Source of the DNA: Acanthosoma haemorrhoidale
Taxonomy: Eukaryota; Arthropoda; Insecta; Hemiptera; Acanthosomatidae
Assembly (NCBI GenBank): GCA_930367205.1
Contig: OV884013.1
Span: forward strand, 117,204,869 to 117,268,868
Direction: 5' to 3'
DNA length: 64,000 nt
The notes under the pieces are model-generated. The model searched no databases. It was not told the origin of the DNA and was given only the letters and a program-made list of their open reading frames with translations. Below, one piece after another: positions 11,850 through 24,412 of the stretch; position 1 is the stretch's first letter, and every line of letters begins with the position of its first letter. The position numbers and the translations under genes were made by a program.

Positions 11850-13050
11850 ATAAGGCGCAGAGTGGAGTTTAGCAGTGACCGGTCGATGCTCAGCGACTGT
11901 AATTACTAAGTAAATTTATATAATGCACTTCGACCTTGCCGGGGTTTCCTTGACATTAGTCAAGAATAATCCTCAGTACAATATGGCGGAAAATGACAGG
12001 AAGGAATGGTCTCCTGATGGATGTTAAATACGGCTTTCTTCCAAATAACTTTACTTAAATCTTTCAGGGAAAATGAATTGAAATTGCTCCTTGAACCGTT
12101 TGGCGGTGACGGTGAAAGGCTGCTGGTGACTCGGCTTGTTTCTCTTGTTTACCGCCGTTTCTCGAATATTATGCCCGGGCAGAGGTTCCCGTCTCCACGG
12201 GAGAAATCCCTCTTCAAGACGATCCCGAGGGAAATTTGATGTCCGGCATTGCATCCAGTTAACGCTACCCACATCACAGGCGCCTCTCATCACAACAATA
12301 TTGTGCTTAGTGCTCACGTCCCTGTGAAAGTCTTCACTTATTGTCAGCTTTCTAAAGCGACATTGCTCCGACCGCACAAGCCACCACAAATCGAGGAAAA
12401 TACTCCCCTTGAGCTAATTATCTACGCTGGCTGTATTACTCCGCTGGGTCTTCTCATAACTAAGCGAGTCAAGTTGTTGCAGTTCATTAATTTCACTTTC
12501 TTCTAGCCAATTAGCAACTTATAATTCTTCACAGGTCATGTATTATAGTAAATATCACAGAAAATATTTTAGAGTTACCTTTGTAAATTTGATTGTTTAC
12601 GACAACACCATGACAATTAATTAGTGAATCATTAAACATAATCAATTTCTATTTCCATGCCGATTCAAATACAATTTCTGGAGTAAACAGTAAAAAGTCA
12701 CTCTGGATGCCAGGTTTTGAGTCCTCGATCCGGAAGTTCACAGACGGGTACTCGACAACACGATAGTTATAAACCACCTCATAACTAGCCTTCCAGCGCC
12801 ATTTCGGATACAATTCTTTTTTTAAAAAAATAGATTAAAACTCTGATCATCTGTGCATATTGATAATGTCGGGACGATATGATGGGACCGCAACAAAACA
12901 TCTCTCTTGCACAGTCGAAGACCAGCATTATCATGTTTTGCGACAACATGCCTCCTAGAAATATAGCTAGTACACCTTGAAACAGTTGATTCTCACAACA
13001 ACAAAAAAAAAATTCGTTATAAAACTGGCAAAACTTCTGGCAACAAATCT
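11850..13050. other. Unique stretch with a GC-richer island at about 11860-12430
   Basis: Frames of 63-112 codons on both strands cross the island and overlap one another. None has a recognisable domain. After 12430 the sequence becomes AT-rich again. 12785-13050 flanks LINE-B copy 1 and shows no clear homology to it. Confidence 0.4.
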
Positions 13051-13470
13051 CATGCACCCGTTGCTTGGTGTGCCGTCGGTGCGTGAGTTCATCCACCGGA
13101 GACACATCAAGTATTTTGACTCGTTGCAGCACCTAACCAACCCAGTGTTTAACACTATGGACCCACCACCCCTCCCGCATCGATGGTAACAGACTGTCGG
13201 GGAAAAAATAGGTTAAGAATTAGTATGTAAGTTAGTTTTAAGGTTGATCAAAAAGGTGAGCCCCATCACCTTTATTAGTCAGTTTAGTCCAGTCACGTAT
13301 AATTTATATCATTATGCTTGTTTATTCATTACATAATTTTTATAAAATAACAAAACCTGTATATAATGTAGCGATGCTAGAGGAAGTACAAAAATAATTT
13401 GTAAATAGATTCACCTGAGGATCTATAATTATCTGTGAATTTAAAGGGGCTATGAAAGAAAAAAGAACAA
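13051..13470 (+). mobile_element. LINE-B copy 1: second non-LTR retrotransposon family, 3' end
   Basis: The plus strand encodes the last part of a reverse-transcriptase ORF (HPLLGVPSVREFIHRRHIKYF, then LQHLTNPVFNTM). About 300 bp of 3' UTR follows, ending in AAAGGGGCTATGAAAG and an A-rich tail. The same module recurs at 16903-17494, 22347-22945, 41012-41331 and 58924-59055. It is 5'-truncated and inactive. The protein tail resembles that of Jockey-related LINEs but differs from LINE-A. Confidence 0.82.
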
Positions 13471-14690
13471 ATCTCATTGATATTTAATCAATGAATACAT
13501 TACAAACCACTAGTGGATCATGATGATGATTGAATGCCACATGTACTCCATGAGAGCCGGTCCACATCTGTGAAAGTGTAACGTGATTAATACGCCTGAG
13601 GATCTGCAGATAATTCTCGCAATTGCCTGGCCAATGAAGGAGCACATTTAGTGTTGATTCACGGTTCTAAAGTTTGTCACTTCTCATCTCCAGCCTTTGA
13701 GAAAGTTCTCCAGTTGGTGCACTACTCCCAACTGGCACGGCCATGTGCGGTATGTGGTCCATACATGCTACGATACATAATAGAACGAATCACTAAATAT
13801 ATTTCAAACGCGAACGCCTGTAACCATACATATATCTATTCCTCGTGCTCGTTAAAATCATATCAACACTAAATTGAAACCTTATACATAACCATAATAA
13901 TCATTGCTATAATGTTCATTAGTAAGCAAAAATACAAATAAAGCTATAAAAAAAAAGGAAACCGGCCTATCTAAGACAAAATAGATTCATCATCACACAA
14001 AAGTACAATAATATTAGAAGCTAAATCATCACATATTTAAAAAATCTCACTATTTCAATTAGAAGTTTCTATTGAGTCCAATACTTAACGGAAATCGTTT
14101 AATAGTACAGAATTTATAAATTTCGGACCAATAAAATTTATGACAAATAAATTGTAATTATAAATAACTGTCATTCTATTGAGGTAATTTTTTTTTATTC
14201 ACTTGGAGTATTGTAAATATAAGTATTGTAAATAGAAGTGGCCTGTTCATAATAAGACAGCACGCCTTTAAGTAAAGGGGAAAAAAAAAACTGATTCAAA
14301 TCTTGGTGACTTCAATGCCTTGGTAACAATTATAATTTTTTTTTTTTAATTTATAGTTATTATTTAGATCAATTCAAAAAATTATGAATATTCTTTTTTT
14401 AAAAGCAATATTTGTAGATCGTATACCAATAAATATCATGATGAATGTAATCATTTATTATGTTTAGTAGAGCCAATTACAATTAATTTTTGAGTGATGC
14501 CGATATAATTGATGGCTGTGTCCTAAGCAAATTGAAAATTAATCAATAGACCATGATCTAGAAATTATGATATACATAATTCCATAGGTTATCGGGTCAA
14601 AGAATTACTTTTTTTTGTTTTAATAGATCTGATTTTAAGGTTGTTTTTTTTTTTTGGTTTTTTTTTTTATTTTACAAAAAATATTTAGTA
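13471..14690. other. AT-rich unique sequence
   Basis: 13560-13870 is slightly GC-richer with a 73-codon frame that I do not recognise. The rest is AT-rich with homopolymer T runs near 14640-14670. No gene is supported. Confidence 0.4.
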
Positions 14691-15060
14691 CTCACGTTTG
14701 GAGTTTTGAGAGCAGGATTGTTTGCGAGGAGCTGGCGAAAACGGTCTGCGGTGTCTATAATTAACATCTATACAGCTTTGTGAAAGACAGTTCTCGAGAA
14801 AGAAGGATCGACAGGGCAGGTAAGATGTTCGAAAGTCGAGAGACGAGAACGCTGGATCTCAAGACCTCACCGTCATGATACACACACCTCCGCAGTTGGG
14901 GGCCCACTGGGGCATCCCCGGGATCAAAGAGGCGTGGCCGGAAGGGGTGGGGACCCTAACGGCCAATCAGATAGCTGCACTCCCCACTCTCACCCGGCAA
15001 CTGGCCTATCACGGGCCGTTTTTATCTGGAGCGGGGAACCGTGCCTTATGTCAAATAACT
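14691..15060. other. GC-rich unique island, candidate regulatory DNA
   Basis: About 370 bp, locally the GC-richest segment between 10 and 23 kb. It contains a GCCAATCAG box (14961-14969) of the CCAAT type. Two overlapping plus-strand frames (65 and 75 codons) have no recognisable domain. Function is inference only. Confidence 0.35.
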
Positions 15061-15564
15061 GTTGCATGCTAATATTCCTCTCCCACCATTCTATTTCGAT
15101 TCCTATTCACTTTTTCTTCGCTACTCATCATTTTTTTCATTCTTTCAATCCTGTTTGTTAATCACATGGAAATCAATAAATATTTATTTTTTTTTGTTTT
15201 CGATGAATAATTTTGTATTTGTAACAGGGATTTCAACAGTGGATATATTAACAATCTTTAAATATTTTTCACAACAATTTTTTTTTATAATTGGTAATTT
15301 GTTGAACAATTAGTTAGCAACAACATCAGAAAATTAAACAAAAAAAAATCATTTAATTATGTTGACATATTTAACATGTTGATGATGATCAAAAACATAG
15401 CCTACAATTTGTAATATGTAAGTAAATATTAAACAAGGTTACAGCTATGTTTTTTTTATAATTATATCAAGTTTGAGAGCCTTAGCAAGGTCCATTATAT
15501 ACAAATCTTCCAAAGGGTACAAATATTTGACAATGGGCGTTTTTAGTCCATCTGTAAGTGCGCA
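15061..15564. other. AT-rich unique sequence
   Basis: Nothing recognisable. The Phe/Ser-rich frames are composition artefacts. Confidence 0.45.
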
Positions 15565-16300
15565 GCTAAAATTATTTTTTTTTTAACATTTTACATAAGA
15601 ACTGAAATTTGTATCTACAATTGAAGCATGTATGTTATGAAGTTTTGTCAGGGTAATTCAGAAAAGGAAATTGTCAATGAAATTCAGAATATATTTGGAA
15701 AATAGTAGATATTTTCCATGCGCCATTAAGAAATAAAGATTTTAATGCATTAATCTGAATCGCAATCTAGCTGTCTACCACTTTAATGAAATAATCTATA
15801 ACCCGTTCTTGATGATCCAATCTGTTCATCTTATAATGTACCATGAATGTTCAAATGATACATTATTAAGATAAATATATTTGGATAGCTATTATAACAT
15901 GAATTTAAACGGATTTGTGACTTCTGACTCAGTGAAATTAATTTTTTCTAACATTTTACATAACAACTGAAATTTGTATCTACAATTGAAGCATGTATGT
16001 TATGAAGTTTTGTCAGTGTAATTCAGAACATATTTGGAAAATAGTAGATATTTTCCATATGCCATAAAGAAATAAAGATTTAAATGATCGCATTAATCTT
16101 AGTCGCAATCTAGTTGTCTACCACTTTAATAAAATAATCTATAACCCGTTCTTGATCTTCCAATCTGTTCATCTTTAAAAGTACCTTGAATGTTGAAACG
16201 ATACATTATTAAGATATATAATTATATATATATAATTAGATAGGTAGTATAACGTGAATTTAAACGGATTTGTGACTTCTAAGTGAAATTAATATTTTTT
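15565..16300. repeat. Tandem duplication, period about 366 bp
   Basis: The words tgaaatttgtatctacaatt and gaagcatgtatgttatgaag occur near 15603 and again about 366 bp later, and the similarity continues to aacccgttcttgat and cggatttgtgacttct. Unit 2 lacks about 30 bp present in unit 1 and carries a TA-rich expansion near 16216-16240. It is noncoding. Confidence 0.8.
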
Positions 16301-16902
16301 TATTCTAAAGGAAGTGCAAAAAATAAAAAAAATGCATTAGAATCTCCTGCTATGACCTGACTATGAAATTACTGCCCATAGTGCATGCGATGAATTATTG
16401 ATTCCTGCCTCAGGCCGTATCCCGGACTATCCCATCATTCCCGGGTGCCCTATATTAAATATGTGATGTTTCACTTTTGCTCCCTTATAAATATTTACTA
16501 CAAGGAAAACCCCCGGGTGATCCCCTCGCAACAGCCAGCGCAGTCGGACCTCCGGATTACAGCTCTGTCCGTTCGCTTGAATTACTCCTCATGTAGGAAT
16601 ATGAATATATTTCCTAGTACAAAATATGAAAGTACTACTGTCAAAAATGATGCTTTCATAGACAAACTATCAGTCAGGACGTTGGAGGAAAATAACTATA
16701 ATCATCACTAGACAGCCGTACCTGATGAATATTTAAATTAAAAATATGTTAAAAGCGTTGAAGACTCAAGAAACACCTACCGTAAAGTCAAATTCAGTAA
16801 TTTGATTATCCATGACAAATTTTATATTTAATTCGGAATGGATTTAATCCAAAATATTTCAAGTAAATAAAACAAAAAAAATCATTTGTAACAGCTTTTT
16901 GT
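16301..16902. other. Unique stretch, partly GC-richer at 16365-16580
   Basis: An 88-codon frame (16445-16711) begins in the GC-richer part and is not recognisable. No repeat is detected before LINE-B copy 2. Confidence 0.4.
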
Positions 16903-17494
16903 TCCCTTTCATAGCCCCTTTAAACAGATAATTATATACAATTATAGATCTATTTACTCAGGCCAATCTATTTACAAATTATTTTGATATTTCCTGTAGC
17001 ATCGCTACATTATATGTTTTGTTATTTTATAAAAATTATATAATGAATAAACAAGTATAATGATACACATTATACCTGGCTGGACTAAACTGACTAATAA
17101 AGGTGATGGGGCTCACCTTCTTGATCAAACTTAAAACTAACTTACATAGTAATTCTTAACCTAATTTTTCCCCGACAGTCTGTTGCCGTCGATGCGAGAG
17201 GCGTGGTGGGTTCATAGCGTAAACACTGGGTTTGTCAGGTGCTGCAACGAGTCAAAAAACTTTGTGACTCCGGCGGATGAACTCGCTCACCGACGGCACA
17301 CCAAGCAACGGGTGCAGGTCGGCGTTCTTCAACCTCTCGAGAGAGGTATGTCGGACCACTTTTCGCATGATCCATTCTGGAAATTTTGGAGACATTTGGC
17401 TGTATTGTCAGTCAAGCGGGTAAATAGCGGGGCACTGTACAGCAGAGCTGGCCGGAGGACACAGTTATAGATCATCAATTTGAGACGAATCGGT
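16903..17494 (-). mobile_element. LINE-B copy 2, longest RT tail of the family
   Basis: Minus strand. The 3' tail is at 16903 (reverse complement of AAAGGGGCTATGAAAG) and coding remnants extend to about 17494. The remnant reads RLKLMIYNCVLRPALLYSAP, then LTDNTAKCLQNFQN and HPLLGVPSVSEFIRR. This is the arrangement of the C-terminal RT region of non-LTR elements, where a YK-type LRPALLYSAP motif precedes the end of the ORF. Frameshifts and stops show that it is dead. Confidence 0.82.
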
Positions 17495-20100
17495 TTTATT
17501 ACTAAAATGAGTAGAGATGTGGAGATGTCTATCCATTTTTATACCCAGATAGCGCATTGTAACATAACAGCTGGGTATAATGGTTAACTAAGAACAAAAT
17601 ATTTATAAATAATTTATATGTAATATTAAATAATCAGTAAATTATATTTTATTCTGAATCCTAAAGAAATTTTTTAACTTTTAAACAAGGATTAAGAATC
17701 GTACATATCCTTATGTGGTCGAAATAATTGTTCCAAAATTTTATGGGAAGAATGGATGCACCATGGCAGGTTTTCTATAAATGTTGTTATGAGTGAGTGG
17801 AAATATGTATAAGGTATAAATGCGCTGTTATATTATTATTCGATAAGCAAATTTTAATTATAGAAATAAAGTTCAAAACAATCCCTCCACTGTTTTCTGT
17901 AAGTGTATAAACTCTTGTTTATATGAAAACAGTGAAAATGGACAGTTTTTACTTGCAAGATCATTTTACCCATATCTTCATATATTTAGCCTTTATCTAT
18001 AAAATATGTATATGCCTTCGTATTATATAGTGGATGATAAAACGACATTTATAAAGTTATAAAAGTGCCAATAAAGCGGCTATAATATGGATGCTCGCAC
18101 TAAAGCTATAAATTTATATAATGGCCGGTATTAATGCGGTACTTACGGAGAAGGGTTCGAAACGTTTAATGTCAAAATAAATCTACTATTGGCCTTTTTT
18201 CTATTTATTATTTATCTAAATTTATTTGAAATAAAAAATAATTGGCCACTCAAATGTTCTAGTGATGATATGTAGGTACTGGGCTCGTCTTAGTTCTCAA
18301 AGAGGCTCCCGCCAATTAAACAAACGAAAACAAACAAACATAATTGTTCTTCGTAGTTTGTATCGAGTTCAAATGAGAATTATTTATGTAGTTGTACATT
18401 AGAATATACATATTAGTTGTTGCTGAAAAAAAATAAACATATTCAATGTTTAATATGACATTTTCACGGCCATTAAAGACCGTATGCGACTATTGCTGTT
18501 TAATTGAAGCGAGATGACTGTGCGCTGAGTAAGGGCGATATTATGTGAAACCTGTTTAAAGCTATTTCCGGAACGTGATTCACTTAGACTTTTAGATTAA
18601 TTTACTTCACTATTAGGTATTGGAATGTCAAGTCCCGCGAATCGGCAAGTGAAATTTAAATTAATAATTTATAATTCTGAGTAATGATTTATAATGTATG
18701 ATAGATACTGATTGGTGTTGACAGCTCATTAAATCCATTCCCTTTTAGCGAATTACCAGGAATGAATTTTTTTTGTTGATTTTGGAGGACTAGCACTAAG
18801 GACAAGTTACAACACATAGGTAAAAAAAAAATTAACTATTAATTGATAATACTCAATGGAAATTTACTCAAGGAATTCCAAACAAAATAACATTTTCTTG
18901 ACCGGTGGAAAATGCTGTGGCATGCACTCTAAAACCGTAATAAATTGCATTCTGCTGCACTAAACAGTACATTTAAAATTATGGTTATGTGATCACAATC
19001 AATCTTAAATTGTAACCCCGGATACTCCTGATTATGTGCCTTTTTATGTTCGAAAAATTAAATTAAAATGCCTAACCCAGCAATAAAAATGTCTTTTTAC
19101 CAAGTTAACATTGAATATAACAAATATAATCACCCCAATGAGTGGCTCTCATTAATTAATTGAACATATATTTGCATATATTTTTAAGTATTTTAGTAAA
19201 GATCTGGACGCTTTAATTAACAGTAAGGTTTTTCTTTTTTTAATGAATGATATTTTTCATGGCGTCCTAAATATAAAACAAACCAGGTCCATGAGAAATA
19301 ATAAAATTAACCTGTGGAATGATGAAAAAAAATAGTGAATATTTCTATGCATATTTAAAGTTGCTATGCCTTCTTTTTCCAGAATGGCTCAGTAAGTTTA
19401 TAACCAATAATAAAAATAGAAATTTTCTTGAAATAGAAGTCTGAATCGGAACATGGTTGTAACAATACAAGATGTTCTAACCAGAAATCAATTGGAACCG
19501 AATGCCGAGTTGAATATTTTTCGGTTCCATAGCCGAAGCAAAAGACAATTACACCCACTAATGGCCATCGGATCCAAGTTATTAATTTGAGCGGTAATAG
19601 GATGTAGATAGAGGATATAGGATATAGGATGTAGATAGAGGAGGATTATCCTTGCCAGGGAATGTTGAACAATTTCACACCATTAGGCCCGGTAATAGAA
19701 GTCGAGATATTTTCATAGGAGGGCTATTAGTGTAATAGGAAACTAATGCATTATGATGATACTGGTTAGAGCCATCCCTCAGCAACTAATATTTTTACCT
19801 AATGTCAGTGTTTGAGAAGGGTAATTACGGGCCGCTACGATTTCCTATAATGTCAGAAACAAATGTTAGACATTCACGGCTCGACATATCCCACCTGTGC
19901 ATGAGCGAATCATGTCCTAGGGATAGTCTGCGCAAATCATCGAAAGTGGGACAAAGTAACACAAATGCCCTTACATGAAACTTAACGCGTCCGTCTGTTA
20001 CAAGAAATACGATTCATCATGTAGTTATTTTGATACTCCCATCAACATCTAGTATCTAGCGTAAAGATATTTTTTTTTTTTATCAATGAAAGTAATTAAA
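17495..20100. other. AT-rich unique sequence, no gene seen
   Basis: About 2.6 kb of low-GC DNA with short GC-richer patches at about 18470-18560 and 19850-20000 and a small degenerate repeat (gatgtagatagagg twice, 19600-19645). A 64-codon minus frame (19364-19558) is not recognisable. Confidence 0.45.
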
Positions 20101-20815
20101 AATAACTATTTTTTTTCAATTTTGGAGAAGAAAAGGTTTTGATGATCATCAGAAAAACCCAGATACTTGGATAAATTTGCTTGAACAGTAACATAATGGA
20201 TTAAACATAAATAGCTAACGAAATGCACATTTTAATTTTTGATTCCATTATTCTATCTAACAAATTCATTTTTTTTTCCACATCCTAACCACTTAACTAT
20301 TCACTATAACGGTGAGTTTCATGGACTTGGAATAACAATTTTTTTTCAATTTCGGAGAAGAAAAGGTTTTGATGATGACCAGAAAAACCCAAATACTTTG
20401 ATAAATTTGCTTGAACAGTAACATATTGGACGCTTAAAGTTTAATAGCTAATAATGTATACATTTTAAATTTTGATTCAATTATTCTATCTAACAAATTC
20501 ATTTTTTTTTCCACATCCTAACCACTTAACTATTCACTATAACGGTGAGTTTCATGGACTTGGAATAACAATTTTTTTTTCATTTTCGGAGAAGAAAAGG
20601 TTATGATGATGACCAGAAAAACCCAAATACTTTGATAAATTTGCTTGAACAGTAACATATTGGACTCTTAAAGATTAATAGCTAACAATATACACATTTT
20701 AAATTTTGATTAGATTATTCTATCTAATAAATTAATTTTTTTTCCACATCCTAACCACTTAACTATTAACTACTACGGTGAGTTTCATGGACTTGAATTG
20801 TCTAACTAAACTAAT
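20101..20815. repeat. Tandem triplication, period about 230-234 bp
   Basis: Three head-to-tail units carry ggagaagaaaaggtt at 20124, 20354 and 20588, each followed by agaaaaaccca, tttgcttgaacagtaacat and ccacatcctaaccacttaac. The units differ at scattered positions only. I see no coding capacity. The array could be a young satellite-like expansion. Confidence 0.9.
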
Positions 20816-21107
20816 ATTAATGCTAATGAAAAATGTTGTGTAATAATGATAAAAGAAGATTATACGAACTAAAGATCGGTTTTAAATGGGAATCCAAGGG
20901 GACACCCCCGGACTTGGGCTACAAGGCAGCTCCAAAAATTTGATTTGATTTGTATCTTCATGTTTAGTTTACATAAATGTTCTAATATAACTTAATTCAA
21001 AAAAATAAAAATGCAACCATAAAATTACTTCTTCCGTTCCTCCTATGGTGGTCTAAAAGATTTAAATGAATGGCCGGAGATGTTTTACCTCCAGAAACGG
21101 TACTTAT
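20816..21107. other. Unannotated AT-rich stretch
   Basis: Nothing recognisable. Confidence 0.4.
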
Positions 21108-21197
21108 AAAGTACATATTGTACAGCCATGCAAAGTACATATTGTACAGCCATACAAAGTACTTATTGTACAGCAATACAAAGTACACATTGTACCC
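21108..21197. repeat. 24-bp minisatellite, about 3.7 copies
   Basis: The unit aaagtacatattgtacagcc plus atac starts at 21108, 21132, 21156 and 21180. Because the period is a multiple of three, the minus strand reads as an eight-residue repeat (LYNMYFAW type), but there is no gene context. Each unit contains a GTACATATTGTAC quasi-palindrome. Confidence 0.9.
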
Positions 21198-21379
21198 CCA
21201 CAGAGGTGGAGGAGTTTGAGCTTGGCAGGCACTTAAATGTTTCATTTCTGGTTACACATTTATTTAAGGTGATATAATTTAATTATTAGCTACTACGATC
21301 AGACACCTAATCCCACTGACAATATTGTACTAATTGAGAAGCCATCATCAAGTTATGTTATATAATTAAGAGGTTTTCA

Positions 21380-21530
21380 CTTTTAATAAATTTAGTCCAT
21401 TAATGCATAATGTACATCATTATACTTTTGTACAATGCAGATCACAATTAGTAGAAAACAGACCTTGTATAAAATGTAGCTAAGCTACAGGAAATATAAT
21501 GAAGCGTAGATTAGTTTGTAGAATATATAT
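21380..21530 (+). mobile_element. LINE-B copy 3: diverged 3' UTR fragment
   Basis: Diverged but colinear with the LINE-B 3' UTR: a CCTTGTATAAAATGTAGC block and CTACAGGAAATA follow a CATCATTATACTT segment in the same order as in 13290-13400 and 41175-41265. Similarity fades after about 21530. This is probably an older copy or a sister subfamily. Confidence 0.6.
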
Positions 21531-22346
21531 TTTGTAGCATATATTAATTTTGTAAGAAGAGGAAATGAAATAAAATAAGAAATATATATATGATTGAGAG
21601 TCCGAGCTAAAGATATAATTAAGGTTATAGAGCATGAATTTTGGTCCGGTGGATAAGGTTCTACCTTCAAACGTGTATGTGATAGTCTTTAAGGTAGTGG
21701 ACGATGAATAAAGTTGCAATGGAACTAAAGTGATTTATTTTGCTGTAAAATCGTTTACACAATAATGATTAAAATCTTCCTCAAAGCAGACCTATTTTCA
21801 ATCTCCAAGCAGGATATTAGGGATGTTGGAAAGTGATTTTGCTGAGGGTTGTTGGCCGGTGGTATAATTAAACTGATATTTTAAAGTTTTAACATCAGAC
21901 AGTTATTTGCAAACGCTAATGTGCTCCTATGTCATATGTGAGTTGTAATTGACTCCAACTATGTGCTATTGTTGTTATTCATAGGATCCAGAATAAATAT
22001 TTTTTCAATTATAATGTGAATTGCTAATAACGAAGAAGTGGTAAATAAATAAAATATTATGAGGGAGTAAAATTCCAAATATAGACTCATAAAATAGTAT
22101 GGTTTTTTGAAATATTTTTCCATGAAATTTACTTATTTAATCATCAAAGTTTCGCCAATATTCATTCATACATCTTCAGGACTAGTCAATTGTCACAAAA
22201 TCACCATTAAAAGCATTAAAAAAAAAACATACGGTTTGCCATTCAAAAAATTGGTAATTCACATTCAATGTTCATTATGAGAATTTTTTATTTAATTATA
22301 AAATGAAAAATTTTAAACCGAGTAACCAAATAAATAGAATTTCTGA
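21531..22346. other. AT-rich unique sequence
   Basis: Frames on the minus strand near 21480-21719 are chance. Nothing else is seen. Confidence 0.4.
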
Positions 22347-22945
22347 TTTTTTTTTCTTCCCAGCCTCTTTAAATTCACAGATAATTATATACAATTATAA
22401 ATCCTCAGGCGAATCTATTGATAAATTATTTTTGTATTTCCTCTAGCGTCGCTACATTATATAAAGGTTTTGATATTTTATAAAAATTATATAATAAATA
22501 AACAAGTGTAATGATACACATTATCCGTGACTGGACTGAACTGAATAATAAAGGTGATGGGGCTCACTTTTTTGATCAAACTTAAAACTAACCTACATAC
22601 TAATTCTTAACCTAATTTTTTCCTGACAGTCTGTCGCCATCGATGCGGGAGGGGTGGTGGGGTTAGAGTGTTAAGCACTGGATTGGTCAGGTGCTGCAAC
22701 GAGTCAAAAAAGGTGTCTCCGGCGGATGAACTCACCCACCGACGGCACACCAAGCAACGGGTGCAGATCGGCGTTCTTTAACCTCTCGAGAGATTCTGGA
22801 AGTGTTGGAGATATTTGGCTTTATTGTCAGTCAAGTGGGTAAATAGCGGGGCACCGTACAGCAGAGCTGGCCGGAGGACACATTTATAGATCATCAGTTT
22901 GAGACGAAGCGACAGGCTGGGTGCCGTTGGCAAGTGCGAAAAATA
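22347..22945 (-). mobile_element. LINE-B copy 4
   Basis: Minus strand, colinear with copy 2 from the 3' tail to GATGATCTATAAATGTGTCC and a few bases beyond. Relative to copy 2 it lacks about 36 bp in the RT tail near 22795. Stops and indels mark it as inactive. It ends near 22945 next to GCCGTTGGCAAGTGCG, slightly further 5' than copy 2. Confidence 0.82.
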
Positions 22946-23802
22946 TATATGTTTTTAGTTAGATGAATTAGTTCAAAAATCAAGAGATAAAAACGTTCCA
23001 TAACACTGTAAGTACTTTAGTTTGTGTTTATGTTTAGTTAAAAAAACACAATTTGATTCATAGCTTATGTCGACAACATTTTTTAGCAATGAATAAAATA
23101 GCTAGACTACTCGCCTATGGTCGAAGGTGTAGAATCCATTTTATAATCTATCAAGCAGTGTCATATCATAGTGAGAAATTAGACACGCTGATAGTTGTAA
23201 ATTGGCCACAAATAACGCAACAGCTTAGCGGACACGCAAATATGTTCACTTCCGCCCCTATAAGGGGATATTTGATGTCTTATCCCCGTGTCCTGTTTAT
23301 CCCTGATTAAAGATGGATAATATTCATAAAAGTTTCGGCCCTCTGGAAGGTGCACAGCTGGCCTTTTGATAAATGCTTATAACGCTTCGCCTGACCCCGA
23401 GGTCGGCCGTTCGAGCCATCCTGGCCAGTCGTCACTTCGCAGAGTGCACGCTCCTTTAATTGAATCGACACACCGCCACGAAGCACTGTGTGTCTTAGGA
23501 CCCTGCATAAGTGAAGCTCATTAATTAATTTTAATATCAATTAATTGAAATTTTTGTAATAAATAACAATTTTTATTTGAACAAATTACATTCAGTTTTT
23601 TCTAGAATGTGTGTTCCCCAACATTTCATTTCACCTTGCATCAGCAGCCTAACTAATTTTTCTTTCACTATAGCAAAGAGTATTTTTTTCTGCTTCAGTA
23701 AAACAACTATGTTAATAAAGAACTAAACTGCACTTTTTTAAAATATATTTATTAAAAAAAAATGCTAGGTAATAGAAAAATGTTTTATCAAAAGGCTGTT
23801 AT
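22946..23802. other. Unique stretch with GC-richer island at about 23050-23520
   Basis: An 85-codon plus frame (23053-23310) and a 77-codon minus frame (23307-23540) abut but show no recognisable domain. The island may be regulatory. 23540-23800 is AT-rich. Confidence 0.35.
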
Positions 23803-24412
23803 AAAGGGTGTCCCGTAATTAACGTAAGATTTGATTTAAATAGAAAACACAGTTTTTAGTATTTTTGTTGTTATTTTTTTTATTGAATTATAAATACGCG
23901 ATACGGCACATACGCACTCTTTTGTGGAAATTTTTCATGACCATTTGGCATAAATGTGGTTGAATTTCGTTGATGCAGTATGAATTTCCTCTTTTAATGC
24001 ACCAGAGGATGTAGGCTTGTTGACATACCTTTGACTTCAAATAACCCCATAAAAATAAATCTAATGGTGTTAAATCACACGATCTAGGGGGCAATTCTGA
24101 TCGTCGAAACGAGAGAGTACACGACCTGGAAATGTCCCATGCAGTATTTGAATTGTTTCATGGGCTGTATGGCATGTGGCACCATCTTGTTGAAACCACA
24201 TATTGGCTACATCAATATCATCCAATTTCGGCTCAAAGAACTGTGTTTACGACGCCGAATTGATGTTCCTGGATTTTCAACAACACTTTCACGCACTGCT
24301 TCGATACTGACATTTGAACCTCTTGTTTTTGGCCGACAAGTGTGTTTAGTGCACTTTACTGCACAAAATGGCGGCAAATTCAAATCTGGCGTTAATTCTG
24401 GGACACCCCCCA
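23803..24412 (-). mobile_element. TcM copy A: DD41D mariner-like element, internally deleted
   Basis: The ends are AAAGGGTGTCCC (23803) and GGGACACCCC (near 24410), both flanked by TA. The minus strand encodes broken transposase: the N-terminal helix-turn-helix segment near 24240-24340 (VENPGTSIRRRKHSSL) is joined at 24230-24233 directly to the C-terminal catalytic part, so the middle of the enzyme with the first catalytic Asp is missing. PPRSCDLTPLDLFLWGYLKSK is readable near 24030-24090. It is non-autonomous. Confidence 0.88.

Noticed and set aside
19596..19645. GATGTAGATAGAGG repeated, considered as a CRISPR-like array
   Set aside because: Only two units without spacers in a eukaryotic context; a simple local duplication.
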